From Pirellulaceae bacterium (GTDB lineage Bacteria > Planctomycetota > Planctomycetia > Pirellulales > Pirellulaceae), in contig JADLDX010000040.1 in the NCBI GenBank assembly GCA_020846515.1, positions 1 to 7,068 on the forward strand: a stretch of DNA of 7,068 nucleotides, written 5' to 3'. The notes beneath the pieces are model-generated. The model worked only from the letters and a program-made list of their open reading frames with translations, had not been told where the DNA came from and did no database searches. Of the stretch, positions 1-6,270 are shown piece by piece. A program made the translations under genes and the position numbers. Each line of letters opens with the position of its first letter. Positions within the stretch are counted from its first letter, which is position 1.

Positions 1-2706
1 AAAATCAGCGCTACTCAGTAGCGACCTGCAGACACTGGTCCACGTTTCGCCCTCGCTGGCACCTCGCTGGCGTTGATCGCTGACGAACTTGGCCACGGCT
101 TCGGTTTCGGCGGGTAGGGGCAAACGGGACAATGTCAGGAGGCAGATATCACTAAACCGGGCCGCAACATCGATCTTCGACGCGTCCCGGGCCTCGGACT
201 GATATTCAGTCGCTTGATTTTGGATGCGTTTGGTTTTGGACTTGGGAAACAGATCAACGCCTGGCAACGCGCGAACCGCGATTTGCTGTGCGGCGCGATC
301 GACGGCTTGACTATTCATCCAGTACAGCGACTGACCAGGCACCAGCGTTGTTTCCCGCGTGCCATGGACCATCGAGTTATCTGGGAAGTCGAACAGTTCG
401 AGCGCATCGGGCAACAGGTTTCGTGGGACAGGCAAATAGATGCTGCGATACAAGCCTTGGGCTTTGGCGATTTGTTCTTCGCCCAGTCCGGCGGCGCGGG
501 GAGCATTGGGACGTCCACCGATGACGCCGTCGCCAGCTTGTGAGATCAGCGAACCATGGGGGCGCGAATGGTCGAGGGCGCCAGCGGCTACCAACACTGC
601 GTCGCGCACCGCTTCGGCCTCCAGCGTTTTAAGGTTCGCTCGCCACAGATACTGGTTGTCAGGATCGCGCGCAAAGTTGTCGGTATTCATATCGCTGGAC
701 AGCGCGTACGTATGACTGAGCACAATCCTGCGCACAAGCCCTTTGACCGACCAGCCATCTTGGATGAATTCACCAGCCAGGTAGTCGAGCAGTTCCGGAT
801 GCGAAGGCAGGTCGCCCGTGGTACCAAAGTTATCGACACTGGCCACCAGGCCGCGTCCCATCGTCCAACCCCAGATGCGATTGACCATGACGCGGGATGT
901 GAGCGGATTGGCATCGCTGGCGATCCAACGGGCCAGTTCCAGTCGACCGCTGCTCGTGGAAGGCATGGCTTGCCGATTGCCTTTGGCGAAAAACTCGGGC
1001 AGGCCGCGCGGCACACGCTCGCCGGGCTTGTCGATTTCGCCGCGTTCCAGCAAAGGGCTATCGTTGATGAATGTCATTTCGCGAGGCAACGCGCCAGGGC
1101 GTTGCGGCAATCGGACCGGCCGACCAGCCGGTCCACGTGGCAGCAAGTTAGCCAGCGGGCCATTGCGTCGACGATCGGTCGGTTCACTACCGCTGGCCGA
1201 CGATGGTTTATCGCTCACGCCCATCGCCAGGGCTTTCAACGAGCCGTCGGGATTGTACTGCGCCAGTTCGGTTTCCAAACTGACCACCTGTTGCTGCACT
1301 CTCAAAAATTCCGGGCCGGGATTGCCGGCAGATCCACCTTTGGCCCGTTCTTTCGCGCGCTCAATCAGCATCTCTGATTGTTCTTTGCGTAACGCCGAGA
1401 ACCGTTCATTCATTTGCTCCAACTCGGCCGCGCTGCGTCGACTGTAGGCTTTCTCATCGGCTAACTCTTTGGGTAGCGATACGAGAGTCGATCGATTCCG
1501 GCCCCCAACACCGCCCTGCGTGCCGAAATGAGTTTCGGTCGAGAGGAAGATGCCAGCCATGGCCGTGTAATCACGCTGCGAAATTGGGTCGAACTTGTGA
1601 TCATGGCAACGTGCGCAAGCGATCGTCACACCCAAGAAAGCTTGAGATAGTGTATCGATCTGTTCGTCGGCCACATCAACGGCGAACTGACGCGCGTTCA
1701 TGTCGTTGAGTCCTTTCGGACCTATGGCCAGAAAGCCCGTGGCGATGGTCCGCCGGACTTGATCGCTGGGTGAGCGAGGGGGCAATAAATCACCGGCCAG
1801 TTGTTCGGCAATGAAGTTGCGATAGGACATATCGGCGTTGAACGCGTCAATCACATAATCGCGGTAGCGCCAAGCATGCGGGAACATGCCGTTGAGATCC
1901 TTGCCCGCCGATTCGGCGTAACGAGCCACGTCCAGCCAACGTCGCGCCATACGCTCGCCATAAGCAGTGGAATCGAGGTAGCGATCGACCAGTTGTTCCA
2001 ATGGCTTCGGATTGGGACTGAGGGCGAAATCATAGAGTTCTGGCACACTAGGTGGCAGGCCCGTCAAGTCGAAGGCCAAACGACGGACCAACGTTACGCG
2101 GTCGGCATCGGCGTTGGGATGAAGACCCTCGCTATTGAGTTTGGCGAGAACAAACTGATCGATTGGATCACGCACCCAAGCCTGGTTGGGAACCGAAGGA
2201 GGCGTGATTTGTTTGCGTGCCTTCCACGCCCACCATTGCTTGGCCGCCTCGGGATCGTATTTCTTCTTATCACTTTTGGGCATGTCGCTACGTGGATCAA
2301 CTGCACCTTGTCGTATCCAAGTTTCAAAGTCCGCGAGCACGCTGTCGGAAAGTTTGGGACCCGATTCCTTGGGAGGCATGATCAGGTTGCGATCGGAATG
2401 TTTCATGGCGGTCAGCAGCAGGCTCTGCTGAGGTTTGCCAGGCACGACCGCCGGACCATTGTCACCGCCCTTTAGCAGGCCTGGTCGGCCATCAACCTGC
2501 AAGCCGCCGCCCAAATCGCGACTGTCAGCGCTATGGCAAGCGTAGCAATGCTCTACCAATACCGGACGAATCTTGGTTTCAAAAAACTTCACTTGTTCCG
2601 GTGGCAGAGGTTTCGATTTCGCCGATTGAGCCAACACAGTCGTAGAGGCTAATGCGGCTAGCACGCCAAGACATGCGGTGGTAACCCTAGTCGTCAGTGG
2701 TCTCAT
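1..2706 (-). CDS. PSCyt1-DUF1549(PSCyt2)-DUF1553(PSD1) cytochrome c-type secreted protein, C-terminus cut by window edge
   Basis: The minus strand stays open for 902 codons from the ATG at 2706-2704 down to base 1, with no stop, so the C-terminus lies outside the window. Residues 1-26 form a signal peptide (basic MRPLTTR start, Ala/Leu-rich core, VLA-Q cleavage site), so export is expected. A first haem-type CYACH motif (residues 54-58) and a candidate axial Met in IMPP (Met110) mark a PSCyt1 domain. The DUF1549/PSCyt2 domain follows at about 178-385. It starts at DPIDQFVLAKL, includes LAFDLTGLPP, and ends with the family's hallmark CARCHDHKFDPI (364-375), a second CxxCH. A charged, probably coiled-coil stretch (about 420-485) and a Pro/Arg-rich linker (about 499-542) precede DUF1553/PSD1 (about 583 onward; SGRLELARWI, MVNRIWGW, LEAEAVRDAVL). 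In planctomycetes such genes are often followed by a DUF1501 gene; that side is not visible here. The family is linked by annotation to polysaccharide or redox functions, but its biochemistry is unsettled. The match to the family is very secure; the function is not. Confidence 0.95.
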   Translation of the reverse strand, partial: MRPLTTRVTTACLGVLAALASTTVLAQSAKSKPLPPEQVKFFETKIRPVLVEHCYACHSADSRDLGGGLQVDGRPGLLKGGDNGPAVVPGKPQQSLLLTAMKHSDRNLIMPPKESGPKLSDSVLADFETWIRQGAVDPRSDMPKSDKKKYDPEAAKQWWAWKARKQITPPSVPNQAWVRDPIDQFVLAKLNSEGLHPNADADRVTLVRRLAFDLTGLPPSVPELYDFALSPNPKPLEQLVDRYLDSTAYGERMARRWLDVARYAESAGKDLNGMFPHAWRYRDYVIDAFNADMSYRNFIAEQLAGDLLPPRSPSDQVRRTIATGFLAIGPKGLNDMNARQFAVDVADEQIDTLSQAFLGVTIACARCHDHKFDPISQRDYTAMAGIFLSTETHFGTQGGVGGRNRSTLVSLPKELADEKAYSRRSAAELEQMNERFSALRKEQSEMLIERAKERAKGGSAGNPGPEFLRVQQQVVSLETELAQYNPDGSLKALAMGVSDKPSSASGSEPTDRRRNGPLANLLPRGPAGRPVRLPQRPGALPREMTFINDSPLLERGEIDKPGERVPRGLPEFFAKGNRQAMPSTSSGRLELARWIASDANPLTSRVMVNRIWGWTMGRGLVASVDNFGTTGDLPSHPELLDYLAGEFIQDGWSVKGLVRRIVLSHTYALSSDMNTDNFARDPDNQYLWRANLKTLEAEAVRDAVLVAAGALDHSRPHGSLISQAGDGVIGGRPNAPRAAGLGEEQIAKAQGLYRSIYLPVPRNLLPDALELFDFPDNSMVHGTRETTLVPGQSLYWMNSQAVDRAAQQIAVRALPGVDLFPKSKTKRIQNQATEYQSEARDASKIDVAARFSDICLLTLSRLPLPAETEAVAKFVSDQRQRGASEGETWTSVCRSLLSSADF

Positions 2707-2728
2707 GATGGCTCTCGCAGAAAACGTA

Positions 2729-2796
2729 TTTTTGACTAGGCACTTATGACGAGTGTTTTTAACTAGTACTTTTGTTTAGTACTTTTAACCAGGCAC
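2729..2796 (-). repeat. Five degenerate 12-15 bp tandem units directly upstream of the cytochrome gene
   Basis: Read on the minus strand, 68 bp divide without gaps into five related units: GTGCCTGGTTAAAA (2796-2783), GTACTAAACAAAA (2782-2770), GTACTAGTTAAAAA (2769-2756), CACTCGTCATAA (2755-2744) and GTGCCTAGTCAAAAA (2743-2729). The rough consensus is GTRCYTAGTYAAAAA. The fourth unit is the most diverged. The array ends 22 bp before the ATG at 2706, so it lies in the leader or promoter of that gene. It could be a cluster of regulator-binding sites or a decayed simple tandem repeat; the sequence alone does not decide. Confidence 0.6.
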
Positions 2797-2892
2797 TTCA
2801 GCCAAAACAATTCGGGTCAAAGGCAACTTGTGGCCCCGGCACTCCGTGACGGGGCACTCTTTCGCTGGGGCAGCTAATGCCTAAGGATTATT

Positions 2893-2915
2893 GACGAGTC
2901 GCGGAGCGATTCGTC
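2893..2915. repeat. Hairpin, 10-bp stem
   Basis: GACGAGTCGC (2893-2902) pairs with GCGATTCGTC (2906-2915) across a 3-nt GGA loop, with a single G-T wobble. It is followed by the 8-bp palindrome CTACGTAG (2915-2922). No T-run follows on either strand, so it is not a canonical terminator. The right half recurs at 3407-3424. Confidence 0.55.
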
Positions 2916-2918
2916 TAC
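2901..2918 (+). repeat. Dispersed 18-bp direct repeat, copy 1 of 2
   Basis: GCGGAGCGATTCGTCTAC here matches GCGGTGCGATTCGTCTAC at 3407-3424 in 17 of 18 positions. The first copy overlaps the right arm of the 2893-2915 hairpin; the second lies just before the ATG at 3434. The two copies bracket about 500 bp of the repeat-rich intergenic DNA. Confidence 0.6.
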
Positions 2919-3049
2919 GTAGGGGTTATTGCGTTCCCTATTGTAGGTTGAGTTAGGCTGGTTCGCGTGCCCATAAAGATGAACACGGCCAACAGGCAAA
3001 AGTTCCGCGTGATGGCCCTGGTGAGCAGCTTCCCGCGGCTGGTAGATGT

Positions 3050-3079
3050 GTCGGGCTCGTACAACGCGTACGTCGGGCT
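3050..3079 (+). repeat. Short direct repeat GTCGGGCT
   Basis: GTCGGGCT occurs at 3050-3057 and again at 3072-3079, separated by 14 bp that contain the small inverted pair CGTAC/GTACG. It is probably part of the intergenic repeat patchwork. No function can be assigned. Confidence 0.35.
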
Positions 3080-3100
3080 ATGGTCTCGGCGTTATGGGCC

Positions 3101-3140
3101 TTGCAATGTTGTGCCTACACTTACAATGTTAGCCTTACCA
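3101..3140 (+). repeat. Imperfect 20-bp tandem duplication
   Basis: TTGCAATGTTGTGCCTACAC (3101-3120) is followed immediately by TTACAATGTTAGCCTTACCA (3121-3140). The two share the core CAATGTT and, after a one-base shift, GCCT(T)AC. They could be two copies of a binding site or a diverged duplication. The evidence is weak. Confidence 0.35.
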
Positions 3141-3173
3141 TAGTCCAACACACGTGGGCAAAAATGATTTGGG

Positions 3174-3230
3174 TCCCAGGCATTCCTCGTCAGGCCTAAG
3201 GCGGAGCTAACCCGCCTTAAAAGTCTGGGA
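3174..3230. repeat. Nested inverted repeats (hairpin with outer arms)
   Basis: An inner perfect 8-bp stem, TAAGGCGG (3197-3204) with CCGCCTTA (3212-3219), encloses a 7-nt loop AGCTAAC. An outer 6-bp pair, TCCCAG (3174-3179) and CTGGGA (3225-3230), encloses the whole. There is no T-run after the inner stem on either strand, so a rho-independent terminator is unlikely. The loop sequence and GC-rich stem resemble motifs in the larger palindrome at 3300-3408. Confidence 0.5.
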
Positions 3231-3299
3231 GTCAATCTATCATGGTTTGTTTACGGCTGTTTGCCCTCGAGCTTTTGATGAGGAGTTACGAATTGCGGA

Positions 3300-3408
3300 G
3301 CGGGCGTCGATCTTAATGTGGGCCGAAAACCGTGGGCTAACGCCCTGCGGCTAATCAGCCGCAAGCGCGCTAGCGTCCGGTTTAGCCCGACTAAAGACCG
3401 ACGCCCGC
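3300..3408. repeat. 109-bp REP/MITE-like nested palindromic element
   Basis: The ends are a 13-bp inverted repeat with one mismatch: GCGGGCGTCGATC (3300-3312) and GACCGACGCCCGC (3396-3408). Inside are a second pair, GGGCTAA (3334-3340) with TTAGCCC (3382-3388), and an innermost perfect hairpin, TGCGGCT/AGCCGCA (3346-3352 and 3357-3363) with an AATC loop. Two small extra hairpins, GGGC-TAAC-GCCC (3334-3345) and TTTAG-CCCGA-CTAAA (3381-3395), compete with the middle pair. No clear target-site duplication flanks it. The content (GGGCTAACGCC..GCGGCTAAT..CTAGCGTCCGG) resembles, from memory, repetitive intergenic sequences of Rhodopirellula-type genomes. It ends 25 bp before the ATG at 3434. Confidence 0.6.
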
Positions 3409-3424
3409 GGTGCGATTCGTCTAC
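3407..3424 (+). repeat. Dispersed 18-bp direct repeat, copy 2 of 2
   Basis: This is the second copy of the 18-mer found at 2901-2918, differing at one base (T at 3411). It overlaps the last two bases of the 109-bp palindromic element and ends nine bases before the ATG at 3434. It could therefore affect transcription or translation initiation of that gene. Confidence 0.55.
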
Positions 3425-3433
3425 AACTGAACG

Positions 3434-4156
3434 ATGCATTTCTCCAATCATTCTCTGCCGACGCCCGCCGAAAACTTGGCATTGGAAGAAGCCTGGTTGG
3501 ATATGGCCGAAGAAGGCCAATGGTCTGATGAAATACTGCGCATCTGGCAACCCAGTTCGACGTTTGTCGTCATCGGCCGAGGCAGTCGCGTGGCTCAGGA
3601 AGTAAACCTGCCTGCTACAGAAGCCGCTGGCATCCCAGTTCTGCGCCGCTCAAGCGGGGGGGCCGCCATCGTAGCCGCTCCCGGTTGCCTCATGTACGCA
3701 GTGCTGCTTTCGTACGAGAAACGCCCCCACCTGCGGTCGTTGGATCAAGCGCATCAGACAGTAATGCATGCGTTATTGTCGGCCATTCAACCGCTGCATT
3801 CGCAACTCACCTGGGATGGCACTTGCGATCTGGTCGTGCAGGGCCGCAAAGTATCCGGCAACAGTCTTCGCTGCCGTCGGGAGTGGTTGCTCTATCATGG
3901 CACGATTTTGCTAGCTATGGATTTGACTCGTATCGACCAATTCCTCTTGCATCCGCCGCGCGAACCAGAGTATAGGCACAGGCGACCACATGCTGAATTT
4001 GTTGCCAACCTGCAGTTACCGGCGGAACCCTTGATCGCGAATTTAACCCAAGCATGGGCTGCTCAAGTCAATGCTGTGCCACCTATTCCGCATGCCCGGA
4101 TCGAACAACTGGTCCACCAGCGCTATGGCTGCGACGGTTGGAATCGCCAGCGCTGA
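3434..4156 (+). CDS. Lipoate-protein ligase A / octanoyltransferase-fold family protein
   Basis: This 240-residue protein belongs to the BPL_LplA_LipB fold, whose members attach lipoate or octanoate to E2 and GcvH lipoyl domains in the cytoplasm. It has the substrate-loop signature RRSSGGAA (71-78), matching the family's RRxSGGGA. It also has GRKVSGNS (137-144), where Lys139 corresponds to the catalytic lysine region of LplA (RKVSGSAYR in E. coli), and a following HGTILLAMDL (155-164). REPEYRHRRPHAEFVANL (176-193) is also typical of ligase-like members. At 240 residues it lacks the C-terminal accessory domain of E. coli LplA. I do not see the Cys-x-x-Ala-Pro segment of LipM-type octanoyltransferases, although Cys131 sits nearby in GTCDL. 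An in-frame TGA at 3428-3430 makes the ATG at 3434 the first possible start; no Shine-Dalgarno is evident. The M61 gene follows 93 bp downstream. Fold assignment is strong; ligase versus transferase is open. Confidence 0.88.
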   Translation: MHFSNHSLPTPAENLALEEAWLDMAEEGQWSDEILRIWQPSSTFVVIGRGSRVAQEVNLPATEAAGIPVLRRSSGGAAIVAAPGCLMYAVLLSYEKRPHLRSLDQAHQTVMHALLSAIQPLHSQLTWDGTCDLVVQGRKVSGNSLRCRREWLLYHGTILLAMDLTRIDQFLLHPPREPEYRHRRPHAEFVANLQLPAEPLIANLTQAWAAQVNAVPPIPHARIEQLVHQRYGCDGWNRQR

Positions 4157-4234
4157 GGCCCGGGCAGCATTTCGGTGGCAGTGAAGCATTGAGGTCCGGT
4201 TTGCGCCGTACCGTTTTCGTCATCGCGCCCGCTC

Positions 4235-4240
4235 AGAAGG
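4235..4240 (+). promoter_or_regulatory. Ribosome-binding site supporting the TTG start at 4250
   Basis: AGAAGG, followed by A, lies 9 bases before TTG 4250-4252, a good Shine-Dalgarno match. Upstream in this frame there is no ATG, GTG or TTG back to the stop TGA at 4190-4192. The next in-frame ATG (codon 60) would remove conserved N-terminal sequence. The TTG is therefore the likely start. Confidence 0.7.
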
Positions 4241-4249
4241 AAATCACCG

Positions 4250-6073
4250 TTGCCTCAACCACAGAGTGTCGCCTTGTCCACACCCCAAGTCATTAACAGC
4301 GCCAGTCGCTTTGTGGTCTCCTTTGCCCAAGCAGACCATCACGTCATCGAAGTGGAATTGTGGCTGCGTTGCCAAGGGACTTCGGTGCTTGAACTGGTTT
4401 TTCCCGTCTGGACACCTGGCAGTTACATGATTCGCGAATACGCGCGGCATGTCGAATCGATCGTCGCCACCGCACACGAAGAATCAGGCGCCGCCGGCGT
4501 TGGAATGGACTCACCTCAGCGGAACCTCGCGATCGATCACTTAGATAAACATCGCTGGCTCATTCACTGCGAAGATTGTCAGTGGGTGTGCGTGCGCTAT
4601 CAGCTCTATGCGCGAGAGATGAGCGTTCGCACCAATTGGGTCGAACATGACTATGCCTTTTTAACTGGCGCAGCCGCTTTTCCAATGGTTCGAGGTCGCG
4701 AGTCTCGGCCGATCGTCGTTCGTCTGCAGTTGCCATCGCAATGGACCTGCGTTTCATCATCGATGGTACGTAAGTCTGGCGCCGATCCACAGGTGGTGGA
4801 ACTCTGGGCCGACAACTATGACGATCTGGTTGATTCGCCAATCGTTTGCGGACAGTTGGACGTCACGCCCTTCGAAGTTGGTGGACGCGAGCATTACCTG
4901 GTAAACGTCGGCGGCGATGGATTGTGGGATAGTTTGCGCGCGGTGGCCGATATCGAGCGAATCGTGGCCGAGCATCAGCAGTTCTGGGGCGTCATACCCT
5001 ACGATCGCTACTACTTCATGAACCTGATCACCGAAAGCGGTGGCGGGCTGGAGCACGATAACTCCTGCGTATTGATGGCCAGTCGCTGGGCCATGCGGCG
5101 TCGCGATAGTTATCTGAATTGGTTAGCCCTGGTCAGCCACGAGTTTTTCCATACCTGGAACGTGCGTCGTCTGCGGCCTCGCGAACTGATGCGATACGAT
5201 TATGAACGCGAACAATACTTGAGCGAGCTATGGATCGCCGAGGGAGTCACCAGTTACTTCGATGATCTGGCGCTAGTGCGCTGCGGCTTGTGTACACGTG
5301 ATGAGTATCTCCAGCGTTTGAGCAAGAATATCTCGACGGTGCAATCCGCGCCGGGGCGGCAGGTACAGAGTCTTAAAGAGTCATCCTGGGATACCTGGAT
5401 CAAGCTCTATCGCCCCGACGAAAACAGCCAGAATTCACGCATCAGCTATTACCTCAAAGGTCTGTTGGTCGCCTGGTTGCTGGACGTGGAGATTCAGCGC
5501 TGCACGGCGCGGATGCGCAATTTAGACGAGGTCATGCGTATTCTGTGGCAGGAGCATCTGCAAACGGGATACACGCTCGCCGACTTCGCCGCCATCGTCA
5601 GTCGCGTAGCTGGTCGCCCGATGGACGATTGGCTTGACCAGACGGTATCCACTTGTGACGAGCTGAGTTTCGAATCGGCCCTGGAATGGTTTGGCCTGCG
5701 CTTCAAGACTCTGCAAAAAGATACCAACGACAAAACGGGAGAAGTCTGGATCGGTTCTGAGTCGGCGGCCACCGAAGGGCGTTTGTGGGTGCGGCGTGTG
5801 GTGCGAGGTTCTCCCTCGGATGCAGCCGGTTTGAATGTCGATGACGAACTGCTGGCCTTGGATGGTTATCGGGTCGACCCAGCCTCTTGGCCAGATCGCC
5901 TGGGGCACTATCGTCCCGAAGATGAACTGACCCTCACCGTTGCTCGTCGCGGTCGAATACTGCAATTGCCCATTCGCCTGGGTTACAAGCCGACCGTCAC
6001 CTGGCAACTGGAAGTATCGCCGACGGCCAGTTCAGTGGCTGAAGACAATCTGCGTGCATGGCTGCGGACTTGA
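4250..6073 (+). CDS. M61-family zinc metallopeptidase (glycyl aminopeptidase-like) with C-terminal PDZ domain
   Basis: The 607-residue product has the full M61 layout. The N-terminal beta domain (about 20-200) includes FPVWTPGSYMIREYARHV. GGGLEHDNS (264-272) comes next, followed by the thermolysin-like catalytic core with zinc motif HEFFH (297-301) and WNVRRLRP. LWIAEGVTSYF (328-338) supplies the probable third zinc ligand, Glu331. The all-helical part continues to about 480, and a PDZ domain spans about 500-575 (VVRGSPSDAAGLNVDDELLALDG). His297 and His301 are zinc ligands and Glu298 the catalytic base by family analogy. Characterised members cleave N-terminal Gly or Ala residues; the actual substrate here is unknown. 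I see no signal peptide or membrane helix, so a cytoplasmic location is inferred. The start is a TTG backed by a Shine-Dalgarno. It lies 93 bp after the lipoate-ligase-like gene on the same strand, possibly co-transcribed, without an evident functional link. Length and motifs look intact. Confidence 0.93.
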   Translation: MPQPQSVALSTPQVINSASRFVVSFAQADHHVIEVELWLRCQGTSVLELVFPVWTPGSYMIREYARHVESIVATAHEESGAAGVGMDSPQRNLAIDHLDKHRWLIHCEDCQWVCVRYQLYAREMSVRTNWVEHDYAFLTGAAAFPMVRGRESRPIVVRLQLPSQWTCVSSSMVRKSGADPQVVELWADNYDDLVDSPIVCGQLDVTPFEVGGREHYLVNVGGDGLWDSLRAVADIERIVAEHQQFWGVIPYDRYYFMNLITESGGGLEHDNSCVLMASRWAMRRRDSYLNWLALVSHEFFHTWNVRRLRPRELMRYDYEREQYLSELWIAEGVTSYFDDLALVRCGLCTRDEYLQRLSKNISTVQSAPGRQVQSLKESSWDTWIKLYRPDENSQNSRISYYLKGLLVAWLLDVEIQRCTARMRNLDEVMRILWQEHLQTGYTLADFAAIVSRVAGRPMDDWLDQTVSTCDELSFESALEWFGLRFKTLQKDTNDKTGEVWIGSESAATEGRLWVRRVVRGSPSDAAGLNVDDELLALDGYRVDPASWPDRLGHYRPEDELTLTVARRGRILQLPIRLGYKPTVTWQLEVSPTASSVAEDNLRAWLRT

Positions 6074-6080
6074 TCTACCG

Positions 6081-6099
6081 GCCCGGTGAAACACCGGGC
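6081..6099. terminator. Candidate hairpin after the M61 gene, non-canonical
   Basis: GCCCGGTG (6081-6088) and CACCGGGC (6092-6099) form a perfect 8-bp GC-rich stem with an AAA loop, starting 7 bases after the M61 stop codon. No T-run follows on either strand, so it may be a transcript 3'-end stabiliser or a rho-assisted terminator rather than a classic intrinsic terminator. Its location between convergent genes fits an end-of-transcript role. Confidence 0.4.
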
Positions 6100-6152
6100 A
6101 GCTTACAGCAATACCGTTCCAATTTAAGCGGAGCAGCGCCAGCTGCCCGGTG
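6092..6152. repeat. 12-bp perfect inverted repeat overlapping the 6081 hairpin
   Basis: CACCGGGCAGCT (6092-6103) is the exact reverse complement of AGCTGCCCGGTG (6141-6152), 37 bp apart. The left arm is also the right arm of the 6081-6099 hairpin, so the two structures exclude each other. The right arm sits inside a direct repeat CCAGCTGC (6139-6146 and 6153-6160). This fills much of the 197-bp convergent gap (6074-6270), in which I see no gene. Confidence 0.5.
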
Positions 6153-6270
6153 CCAGCTGCGATGTTTCGTCGAGAAAATACAGACAGAACCGGACGGCTC
6201 GCGCCGATTCCGCTTTAAGTCCACCAAAGATTGAACGCTATTACCGCTTAGGGTGGAGCGCAGGTAGTCT

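Larger units (their letters stand above)
2707..3433. other. Divergent intergenic region between cytochrome gene and lipoate-ligase-like gene
   Basis: This 727-bp stretch must hold the promoters of both flanking divergent genes. I find no open frame resembling a known protein and no RNA gene. It is instead rich in short repeats and hairpins, which are listed separately. The cytochrome start at 2706 is preceded only by a weak purine run (GAGAG on the minus strand). The ATG at 3434 has no recognisable Shine-Dalgarno. I could not identify a convincing -35/-10 pair on either strand, which is not unusual in planctomycetes. Confidence 0.7.

Noticed and set aside
556..1377. Plus-strand open frame of 273 codons
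   Set aside because: It is antisense to the cytochrome-family gene. Its translation has no recognisable domain, while the minus frame matches DUF1549/DUF1553 throughout.
1801..2475. Plus-strand open frame of 224 codons
   Set aside because: It is antisense to the PSCyt1/PSCyt2 coding part, which carries both haem motifs; the composition is that of a shadow frame.
3197..3219. Intrinsic terminator
   Set aside because: The stem is perfect but no T-run follows on either strand, and no gene ends nearby.
2707..3433. CRISPR array or riboswitch in the long intergenic region
   Set aside because: Repeats are short, diverged and irregularly spaced with no spacer pattern, and I recognise no known riboswitch core.
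3251..3550. Minus-strand open frame of 99 codons
   Set aside because: It spans the palindromic element and the start of the lipoate-ligase-like gene in antisense, and resembles no known protein.
5522..6007. Minus-strand open frame of 161 codons
   Set aside because: It is antisense to the catalytic-to-PDZ part of the M61 peptidase and has no independent coding evidence.
3434..6073. A functional two-gene system of lipoate ligase plus M61 peptidase
   Set aside because: They share strand and a 93-bp gap, but both are ordinary stand-alone families and the 93-bp spacing is not tight coupling; adjacency alone does not support a joint function.
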